Assembly: GCA_902803455.1 (NCBI GenBank)
Contig: CADCQC010000317.1
Span: 1-6,478, forward strand
Length of the DNA: 6,478 bases
Origin: an uncultured Prevotellaceae bacterium
GTDB lineage: Bacteria; Bacteroidota; Bacteroidia; Bacteroidales; Bacteroidaceae
Reading direction: 5' to 3'
In this document: positions 1 through 5,670 of the stretch, piece by piece
Layout of the letters: each line of letters begins with the position of its first letter
How positions within the stretch are numbered: position 1 is the first letter of the stretch
Position numbers and translations under genes: made by a program
Notes under the pieces: model-generated
The model's input: the letters and a program-made list of their open reading frames with translations, nothing else
Told to the model about the DNA's origin: nothing
The model's database searches: none

Positions 1-1244
1 CCAGTGTTATAGGCATTAAAGAAATATCTTACCGTGCCATCACCGGAAGGTGTTCCATCCTTGAAGGGGAAGGGCACATACTGCCCTCCAATCCATTCCT
101 TCCCTGGATTTCCCCAGTCCCATGTGCGGCTCAAATCGATACGCTCCAGACTATAGGTGGGTAGCGAAGAGGTAAAAAGTTGGCTAAGCTGTTCGTAGGC
201 GTTGCTCCACCCTTCTGGTGTCATATCACACGCCATGACAAGGCTCTTGACATCACGGGCAGTGAAATGTTTATGCCGCATGAGCGCATTCATGGCATCG
301 ATGATTGACGACAGATCATTATTATTGACTTCGTCATAAGTGGTGAGATTGGTGATGGTTACCTCGCCAGAGGCCGCATCCCAACCGTTGCTGGCAGGAA
401 CATTAGGCATGTCGGTATTGCCTTCATGGTCGGGGTCTTCGGGACGAAGCTCACCATAGAAGTAGAGCGTCACATCGTGGTCGGGCATCGCATAGAGTAG
501 GTAATAATAATAGTTTTCCTGTGGCTCGCCATATACATTGTCATACATATCGCCGTACATGCCTTCACCTTCGTAAACGACAGCTCCATCAGCCTCCACA
601 CGTCGTGGCCGCCAGCCGGGGGAACAATCTACCTTGATGCCCACCGAGTCGCCCGTAGCGATATAATAATAGGTATTGTCGCTTTGAACGGTGTTGTTGC
701 TTTTTGATAGGTAGGAGCAGCTGAAGGTCAAGTTGTCGGCACAGTTGGTGACGATTTTAAGCCGATGTGTGCCGTCAGCCGGTTCATTGGGAAGTTGTGG
801 CTCATAATACAACCACACCTCCACCTCGATGTCGGCATCGGGCATGGTATAGACTACCTCGTAGTAGAAGTTATCGTAGTATCCGAATTTGTTCTTTCCT
901 TTGTATTCCACGACGGAGCCACCAAGTGGCTGTCCATTGACCAACCATTTCTCAACATTCCATACTCCACCGAGCGCATGACTCAGCACAATTTGCTTAC
1001 CGGCGGGTATAGTGAGTTGTTGGTTGTCTCCTACATTGAAGCTTCCAATGACATTACCATGTGTACCATCAGCGTTTGCCTCATACACTATCAGACTATG
1101 TACGGTGTTGTTAGAGCGCAAGATGGCCTCACGCACATTATCGGGCATCACCTTGCAGGTGACTGTATGGTTCTGCTGCGCAGTGGCTGTCAGCATAAGA
1201 AGCGACATGGCCAGCAGAGCGATATATCTTATGGGATTTTTCAT
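1..1244 (-). CDS. Secreted protein with two divergent InlB-B-like repeats and the start of an LRR region (3' end outside window)
   Basis: The reading frame is open from an ATG at 1244 to the window edge (414 complete codons, no stop), so the C-terminus is missing. Residues 1-22 form a signal peptide (Lys/Arg, hydrophobic stretch, then TATA before QQN); cleavage before Gln is typical of Bacteroidetes. Two related beta repeats follow, at about 28-148 and 162-266. Each ends in a Tyr-rich strand plus a MPD motif (YTMPDADIEVEV; YAMPDHDVTLYF), which resembles divergent InlB B-repeat domains. Residues 280-414 (NVPASNGWDAASGEVTITNL, then SLERIDLSRTWDW) resemble the lead-in to BspA-like leucine-rich repeats. 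The start lies 35 bp after the stop of the upstream gene, in an A-rich context (TAGAAAAATC before ATG) without a clear Shine-Dalgarno, so co-transcription is likely. The role is inferred to be surface exposure, adhesion or polymer binding; no catalytic motif is visible and no specific function can be assigned. Confidence 0.88.
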   Translation of the reverse strand, partial: MKNPIRYIALLAMSLLMLTATAQQNHTVTCKVMPDNVREAILRSNNTVHSLIVYEANADGTHGNVIGSFNVGDNQQLTIPAGKQIVLSHALGGVWNVEKWLVNGQPLGGSVVEYKGKNKFGYYDNFYYEVVYTMPDADIEVEVWLYYEPQLPNEPADGTHRLKIVTNCADNLTFSCSYLSKSNNTVQSDNTYYYIATGDSVGIKVDCSPGWRPRRVEADGAVVYEGEGMYGDMYDNVYGEPQENYYYYLLYAMPDHDVTLYFYGELRPEDPDHEGNTDMPNVPASNGWDAASGEVTITNLTTYDEVNNNDLSSIIDAMNALMRHKHFTARDVKSLVMACDMTPEGWSNAYEQLSQLFTSSLPTYSLERIDLSRTWDWGNPGKEWIGGQYVPFPFKDGTPSGDGTVRYFFNAYNT

Positions 1245-1279
1245 GATTTTTCTATTTTATAATGCCTAAAGTCAAAATG

Positions 1280-4200
1280 CTAAAAGCCAACCACTATCTT
1301 TCTGCCATTTTGGATGTAAACACCCTTGGCAGGTTTACCCGTGACAGGACGGCCCTGAAGGTCGTAGAGGGTATTGTCGGCAGGACGGTGGAGCGTAAAG
1401 TCGCCGATACGTGTCAGTCCACTGAATGAGAGTGTGAAGCGTTGGTCGCAGCGACCTGCCACAGCATGGAAGGTGTAGTCACCTTCATCGAGGTGTGTCA
1501 CCTGACCAGTGTCGTGATCGGTGAGGATGATGCCCCGACTGTTGGTCTTGCCCAGCGAGAGGGTGTAGTCGCCCTCGGTGGCGATGTCCAAGCCCAAAAC
1601 GATGCTTCCCTGTGGTGTTGGACGCTCATTGATGGCATAGCGTTTACCGCCCTCGATGGTGCAGAGCAGAGAGGCATCTGTGGTGGGTATCTGCGTGGCG
1701 TCACAGGTAGGCTCATAGTCGGTGCTGGCAGCATCGTTGAGCACCACACGTGTGCGGTCATACTGACCATCTCCCATCAATTGGATGTCGAAGAGATGGC
1801 GCTTTTGTTCGTCGTTACCACTCAAGCGTGGAGCCTTTGCCGGCCGCCGTTCTTTGTAATCTATATAATTATGGTAGCGACCATTGCCCGGCAGATGAAT
1901 CTCATGCTGGTTGTCGGTGTATTGCACGAAGAAAGCCTGGAAAGGCATCAGCAGGAAGTCATCGTCATCGTGGGTGAACACATAGTAATGGTAGGTTGCC
2001 AAATAATTACTCGAGCTATTCGTTCCCCACACGTAATAAGGCGTTTTGATATCGCTCTCGCCCATGTCGTAGTAAGCGGGATAGGCATTGCCCACGAGGT
2101 TCCATCCACGGTCCTCGGGTCGTGCTGAGGGATAGTCTTTGAGCGTGATCGTGCGCGAAGAAGCAAAGATGCCGTTGCGGCGGTCATTCTCTATGGCTGA
2201 CAGTTTGAGGAAATGCTTTTCGGAGCCGTAAGGCAAGAAGGCGCTGAGGATGAAACCCTCGCCAGCTGTCACGGTCTCTCCGTTGCCTACATTCTTCCAA
2301 TTGCTCGTCTCCCCATTTTGGGTACTGGGAACCACGCCATTGGCAGCACGGCGTGCTCCGTCATAGCGTCGTGCGGTAGCCACACTGAAGCTGAAGTCGC
2401 CCGTAATGTCGCTGGGCCGCAGGTCATAGGGCAGACAGAGCATGGGCCAGTGATATAATTCGTCTTGGTTAGTATAAAAATAAGTAGTCACATGGTCGGC
2501 AGTCATGGGCGAATTGGCAATCAGTGTCGATACATCGTAATTATTGTTTTCTTCGCGGGAGTTGTTCAGCGTTTTGGATGTATTCCGCAAAAAGAAATCG
2601 AAAGAGCTGAGGTTCATGGGCTGTGAGCCCTCCACCTCGATATCGGCCTTGGTACTCTCATTATGATTGACGAGAAAATTACCATAATAGCTGAGGAAAG
2701 TGTGGAATGCAGGTTTGTTGTGCGGTTTCGTGTTGTCATCAAACTGCACCAGCCCATGGTATGCCCACATTTCCTGCGGTTCCTCCTCTATGGGCAGTAT
2801 GTGGGGTGCAGCCCGGAAGCTTGGAGAACTCTTGTAGCTGTTGACTGCCGCTTTGGGAACATACCAAGTGAAGTTGTCGGTAGTGTCTCGTTGACTACCG
2901 TAGTTATAGTTCATCGATGGTGGGCAGAGAGCCTTCAGGGTAACCGTCTCAAGCGTCTTGGGATTGCCTCGTGAAATAGAGAGAGAGACGATAGTGGGCG
3001 GCAATATGAGATGTTTGTAAGTGACCGTGCTGGCGTAATGGTAGAAATAATAGACAGTATAGGTGGCACCCTGATAGGTGATACGTGCGGGTATCTCGAT
3101 GGTCTCTGCTGTAGAGGTGACATCCTGCACACTGGCGAGACCTTGCTTGGAGAGTTGGTATTTGACACCGTCGATGGTGACTACTTTATCTTGATAGGTC
3201 ACCTCATCACCACCATCCGCGCGGCTAATGTGGAAACGCCCATTGTGACTGCCTTCGGTGGCATGGAAGGTGTAGGGTTCGCAGAGAGGCTGGATGACAC
3301 CGGTCTCCTGGTCGATGAGCAAAAGTTCACTGAGGTCTCGTCCATTGAAGGAAAGGGTGTAGTCACCCTCTGTAGCGATCTGCAGGTCGATGGTGAGATG
3401 CTCGCCGTCAGAGAGAGGCTGCTCACTGATGGCATAGCGGGTGCCATCGTGGCCGGTAAGCCACAACTGCGTCTGCTTCTCATCTATGGCGGGGAATTTC
3501 ACCGCGTCACTCATCGGCTCATAGTCTGTCTGTGCCTCACTATTGATGACAAGGCGGGTGCGGTCTTGCTCTTCCTCACCTTGTGTCAGGAGGATATTGA
3601 CCACCTTTCTGTCGGCAGCCATGACATGGCGCGGGGCATTATTCTGTTTTTTGAAGTTGTCGTAGTCTTTCTGACTGAGGAAACGCCCCTCTTTGTATAA
3701 TTTCAAGGCGTCGTGTCCCCAGGGTTTTTGGATAAAGAATCCCTCGAAGGGTTTGAGCACATAGTCATCGTCGATGGGGCTATAGGTCTGAAAATGGCCG
3801 TTAGTATAAACCGTAAAGGGACCAGTGAGGTCGAAATACTTGGTGGCGAAATGACAGGGATAGGGATTGCCTACAAAATTCCAGCCACGATCGCACTCGA
3901 AATCGGCGGCATAGTCACGCAGGGGGATAATGGCATCATCGGTATTGAAGATGGCGGAGCACTGGTTGGATGGTGCGGTGTAGCGGATGGAAGCCTGTGG
4001 CGAGGCGAAGCGGTCCCACCCCACAGCTACGATGAAACCTTCACCTGCATGAATGATACTGTCAGCAGTCTGACGCACCCATACGTCATCAAAACGGGCA
4101 TCGGCGCGCATTCGCCCGGAGTATTTCATGATGCTATACTGCAAGTTCTTTCCCTCGATCACGAGATCACTCAGACGGACATCGAAAGGCAGCGAGGTGA

Positions 4201-5299
4201 AGGCCCAAATGTAATTACTCTTATTCCAAATATTGTAGCGATGAGTGATGCTCACTCCTTGAGCAGTGACAGGCGACAAAGCCAAAAGCGACGGCCATGC
4301 GGCATCTTCTGAATAGGGGTATTGATAGTAGTTGTTGATGATGCTTTGAAGTCCTACTGGATATCTTTTGATATTGACTTCATGGTTGTAATTACCCAAT
4401 GCCAAAGTGCCATCACCAGTCACCGTGACGTGGGCGGCATAAGGCTGGGTGTAAGTGTTTGAGTAATAATAGACGCTATCCATACCCACGCCGAGTGTCA
4501 AATTGGGGTGGTTTTGCGGGAAGGGATAGGGCACATAGCGGTCAATGACACGGATGTCCTTAACAGGCTCCGTGGCTGTCTCCGAGATATTGGCAAAATG
4601 ATTCCATCCATCCGAGGCTCTGTAGTTGCTGCCGGGAGGAGTATATAGGGTAGCCATCGTCTCCATCTGATCATATCCGAAGAACGTGCCGTAGAGATAG
4701 GGGGGAGTTGGTGCTAAGCAGGTGATCGTGTGCATATGGTCGGAGTGGTAGAAGGGATTGCTTACGGCTATCAGTGTGGATGGAAGGGTGACTTGCTCCA
4801 GTTGTTGGCAATAGGAGAAAGCACCGTCGCCAATGGTGAGCAGGCCTTCATGCAGGGTCACACTGCGCAAGTTGGAACTGTTGAAAGCGCTAGCAGAGAT
4901 ATGCACCACTGATGCGGGGATATCAATGCTCTCTATCTTCTTACAATTAGCGACAAGGTTTCTTGGCACCACGCACAGATTCCGTGGAAGGATGAGGGTG
5001 CGCAGCGAGTCCTTCCGTCCGATAGGGCTTTCGCTATAAGAGCCTCCGAAATATTCGCAATCGAGGCCCCCGAAATCGATTTTCCGCAGATTTGGGAAGT
5101 CGTATTGCAACAACGACCAGTCTGTTTCGTTGGCCTTCCCAGAGAGGATGGTCAAACTCTGCACGTCATCAAAACTATTCACCTGTTTGAGCACGGAAAC
5201 CCCGAGCCGCCCAGGCAAAAGTTTGTCGATGACCACGTCTTGTGCCCACAGCACCATGGTCGTGAGACACAGGATTGAGGTGAATAAGATTTTTTTCAT
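1280..5299 (-). CDS. Large secreted BspA-like leucine-rich-repeat protein with duplicated beta modules and C-terminal sorting-like tail
   Basis: A complete 1339-residue frame runs from ATG at 5299 to TAG at 1280-1282. Residues 1-19 form a signal peptide (MKKI, hydrophobic core, VLWA) with Gln at 20 as probable mature N-terminus. Residues 41-240 carry BspA-like (LRR_5-type) repeats: LRTLILPRNL, IESIDIPASVVHISASAF, LRSVTLHEGLLTIGDGAF, LEQVTLPSTL, closed by the family's usual ending (APTPP, then YTPPGSNYRASDGWNHFANI). A beta-rich module follows at 363-694. A short degenerate LRR-like stretch (704-840: VTIDGVKYQLSKQG, IEIPARITYQGATYTVYYF, YVPKAAVNSYKSS) precedes a second copy of the beta module at 949-1292. 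The tail, 1312-1337, reads YDLQGRPVTGKPAKGVYIQN plus GRKIVV, like C-terminal motifs of secreted Bacteroidales proteins and possibly a type IX secretion signal. No enzyme motif is seen. BspA-type proteins bind host matrix or other cells, so an adhesin role is inferred, not shown. The gene after it (35 bp gap) also encodes a secreted LRR-type protein. The ATG follows an A/T-rich leader and is supported by the signal peptide. Confidence 0.93.
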   Translation of the reverse strand: MKKILFTSILCLTTMVLWAQDVVIDKLLPGRLGVSVLKQVNSFDDVQSLTILSGKANETDWSLLQYDFPNLRKIDFGGLDCEYFGGSYSESPIGRKDSLRTLILPRNLCVVPRNLVANCKKIESIDIPASVVHISASAFNSSNLRSVTLHEGLLTIGDGAFSYCQQLEQVTLPSTLIAVSNPFYHSDHMHTITCLAPTPPYLYGTFFGYDQMETMATLYTPPGSNYRASDGWNHFANISETATEPVKDIRVIDRYVPYPFPQNHPNLTLGVGMDSVYYYSNTYTQPYAAHVTVTGDGTLALGNYNHEVNIKRYPVGLQSIINNYYQYPYSEDAAWPSLLALSPVTAQGVSITHRYNIWNKSNYIWAFTSLPFDVRLSDLVIEGKNLQYSIMKYSGRMRADARFDDVWVRQTADSIIHAGEGFIVAVGWDRFASPQASIRYTAPSNQCSAIFNTDDAIIPLRDYAADFECDRGWNFVGNPYPCHFATKYFDLTGPFTVYTNGHFQTYSPIDDDYVLKPFEGFFIQKPWGHDALKLYKEGRFLSQKDYDNFKKQNNAPRHVMAADRKVVNILLTQGEEEQDRTRLVINSEAQTDYEPMSDAVKFPAIDEKQTQLWLTGHDGTRYAISEQPLSDGEHLTIDLQIATEGDYTLSFNGRDLSELLLIDQETGVIQPLCEPYTFHATEGSHNGRFHISRADGGDEVTYQDKVVTIDGVKYQLSKQGLASVQDVTSTAETIEIPARITYQGATYTVYYFYHYASTVTYKHLILPPTIVSLSISRGNPKTLETVTLKALCPPSMNYNYGSQRDTTDNFTWYVPKAAVNSYKSSPSFRAAPHILPIEEEPQEMWAYHGLVQFDDNTKPHNKPAFHTFLSYYGNFLVNHNESTKADIEVEGSQPMNLSSFDFFLRNTSKTLNNSREENNNYDVSTLIANSPMTADHVTTYFYTNQDELYHWPMLCLPYDLRPSDITGDFSFSVATARRYDGARRAANGVVPSTQNGETSNWKNVGNGETVTAGEGFILSAFLPYGSEKHFLKLSAIENDRRNGIFASSRTITLKDYPSARPEDRGWNLVGNAYPAYYDMGESDIKTPYYVWGTNSSSNYLATYHYYVFTHDDDDFLLMPFQAFFVQYTDNQHEIHLPGNGRYHNYIDYKERRPAKAPRLSGNDEQKRHLFDIQLMGDGQYDRTRVVLNDAASTDYEPTCDATQIPTTDASLLCTIEGGKRYAINERPTPQGSIVLGLDIATEGDYTLSLGKTNSRGIILTDHDTGQVTHLDEGDYTFHAVAGRCDQRFTLSFSGLTRIGDFTLHRPADNTLYDLQGRPVTGKPAKGVYIQNGRKIVVGF
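1424..2455 (-). repeat. Beta module, copy 2 (protein-level internal duplication)
   Basis: This stretch encodes residues 949-1292. Its anchors match copy 1: YHW...LPYD (949-959), SD (963-964), AGEGFI (1012-1017), DRGWNLVGNAYP (1063-1074), PFQAFFVQ (1119-1126), DRTRVVLN (1181-1188), TDYEP (1193-1197), ATEGDYTLS (1240-1248), DHDTG (1261-1265) and YTFHA (1275-1279). Offsets are 586 residues at the start and 598 at the end, so about 12 residues of net insertion have built up in copy 2, mainly between AGEGFI and TDYEP. It runs directly into the C-terminal tail. Confidence 0.8.
3218..4213 (-). repeat. Beta module, copy 1 (protein-level internal duplication)
   Basis: This stretch encodes residues 363-694 of the large protein. 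It matches copy 2 in order: YIW...LPFD (363-373), SD (377-378), AGEGFI (418-423), DRGWNFVGNPYP (470-481), PFEGFFIQ (517-524), DRTRLVIN (579-586), TDYEP (591-595), ATEGDYTLS (642-650), a D-TG pair near 663-667 and YTFHA (676-680). The GWN-VGNPYP and PF-FFVQ signatures recur in C-terminal parts of secreted Bacteroidetes proteins. The copies have diverged widely between anchors, so this is an old duplication, not a recent tandem copy. A beta-sandwich fold is inferred from alternating hydrophobic strands. Confidence 0.8.
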
Positions 5300-5368
5300 T
5301 TTCTAAGTATTTAAGATTTTAAGTTTTTATGTTTTTAAGTGATGAGATCAAGAATAAAAATACTCTCA

Positions 5369-5376
5369 CAAATTAA
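5369..5376 (-). promoter_or_regulatory. Candidate Bacteroidetes -7 promoter element for the large gene
   Basis: On the minus strand this reads TTAATTTG, seven of eight positions of the Bacteroidetes -7 consensus TANNTTTG. It would give a 5' leader of roughly 60 nt before the ATG at 5299. The nearest upstream TTTG (5402-5405) is 25 bp away, more than the usual spacing of about 19-20 bp to the -33 element, so support is weak. The leader itself is AT-rich with repeated TTAA(A) steps. Confidence 0.25.
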
Positions 5377-5391
5377 TAAAAAATCTTTCAT

Positions 5392-5440
5392 TCAGCCATC
5401 GCAAAAAAAGAGATTTTGATGAACGATGGGCAATGGCTGA
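5392..5440. repeat. Overlapping inverted repeats upstream of the large gene
   Basis: TCAGCCAT (5392-5399) is the reverse complement of ATGGCTGA (5433-5440). An overlapping arm, CCATCG (5396-5401), is the reverse complement of CGATGG (5424-5429). The shared bases mean the two stems cannot both form fully. It could be an RNA switch in a long leader, an operator, or chance in low-complexity DNA. If the weak promoter at 5369-5376 is real, this lies upstream of transcription start and would act as DNA rather than RNA. Confidence 0.35.
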
Positions 5441-5500
5441 TGAATGGTGCTTTTTTTTGGATGAACGAAAAAAAGAAATCGTGCCTTCCCGAATGATATT

Positions 5501-5534
5501 CCCGCCTTGATGGCAAAATATTCCTCAAGGTGGG
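5501..5534 (-). terminator. Hairpin downstream of the Omp85 gene, possible terminator
   Basis: CCCGCCTTGA (5501-5510) pairs with TCAAGGTGGG (5525-5534) across a 14-nt loop. In minus-strand RNA the 10-bp stem has one A-C mismatch; in plus-strand RNA the same position is a G-U wobble. On the minus strand a T-rich stretch (ATTTCTTTTTTTC) begins about 20 nt after the stem, not immediately, so this is not a textbook intrinsic terminator. Its position, 130 bp past the Omp85 stop and before the next gene's leader, fits a transcript end or an RNA-stabilising 3' structure. Confidence 0.4.
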
Positions 5535-5550
5535 TATAGTGAAAGCACTT

Positions 5551-5670
5551 GGTTGACGTTTTATCTGATAGGTTGACAAATTATCAGATAAGACAATGTA
5601 GTATCTGATAAAATAATGTAGTATCTGATGGAATATAGAAATATCAGATGGAGAGATGCCGTATCAGAAT
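5551..5670. repeat. Six-unit array, exact 20-bp period, core TATC(A/T)GATA
   Basis: The near-palindrome starts at 5562, 5582, 5602, 5622, 5642 and 5662, exactly 20 bp apart. Units 1-3 have the full core (TATCTGATA, TATCAGATA, TATCTGATA). Units 4 and 5 end in GATG and unit 6 in GAAT; all six keep TATC(A/T)GA. The 11-bp spacers are less conserved but related in pairs: units 1 and 2 begin GGTTGAC, and units 3 and 4 share AATGTAGTATCTGAT and match at 17 of 20 positions. The centre base alternates T,A,T,T,A,A, so both orientations of the core occur. Unit 6 overlaps the Omp85 stop codon (5664-5666). The spacing is close to two helical turns, which would put all cores on one DNA face and suggests a multi-site protein-binding array. 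Function is unknown. Confidence 0.85.

Larger units (their letters stand above)
5300..5663. other. 364-bp intergenic region
   Basis: No convincing gene lies here. The region separates the Omp85 gene stop from the start of the large BspA-like gene and is clearly richer in A/T than the genes on either side. From right to left it holds the 20-bp-period array (reaching into the end of the Omp85 gene), a 10-bp hairpin at 5501-5534, homopolymer runs of A and T at 5403-5409, 5451-5458 and 5468-5474, overlapping inverted repeats at 5392-5440, and an AT-rich leader with a weak promoter match. Confidence 0.85.

Noticed and set aside
765..1262. 165-codon plus-strand open frame, with an overlapping one at 1012-1269
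   Set aside because: They are antisense to the secreted protein with signal peptide and InlB-like repeats, and encode no coherent protein.
1245..1279. Sigma70-like TTGACT and TATAAAAT between the two secreted-protein genes
   Set aside because: The elements are only 8 bp apart, too close for a sigma70 promoter, and this phylum uses a different consensus; the gap is better explained as an operon junction.
1498..1770. Minus-strand open frames in another phase of the large gene (also 1948-2187, 2935-3168, 3199-3483)
   Set aside because: They are out-of-frame shadows of the large gene, with Ser/Pro/Arg-rich composition typical of such shadows.
1442..2128. Long plus-strand open frame (228 codons) inside the large gene, with similar ones at 3011-3700 and 3713-4312
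   Set aside because: They lie antisense to strongly supported coding sequence, have no recognisable domains or leaders, and two of them resemble each other only because they are antisense to the duplicated beta module.
5388..5579. 63-codon minus-strand open frame in the intergenic region
   Set aside because: It begins inside the 20-bp array, runs through the hairpin and homopolymer tracts, has low-complexity composition and no recognisable family, and looks like chance.
5551..5670. CRISPR array
   Set aside because: The period is 20 bp with a 9-bp core and 11-bp partly related spacers, far too short for CRISPR repeats and spacers, and no cas genes are present.
5551..5670. DnaA-box cluster or dif recombination site
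   Set aside because: The core TATC(A/T)GATA does not match TTATNCACA, and dif sites are single about 28-bp elements, not six-unit arrays.
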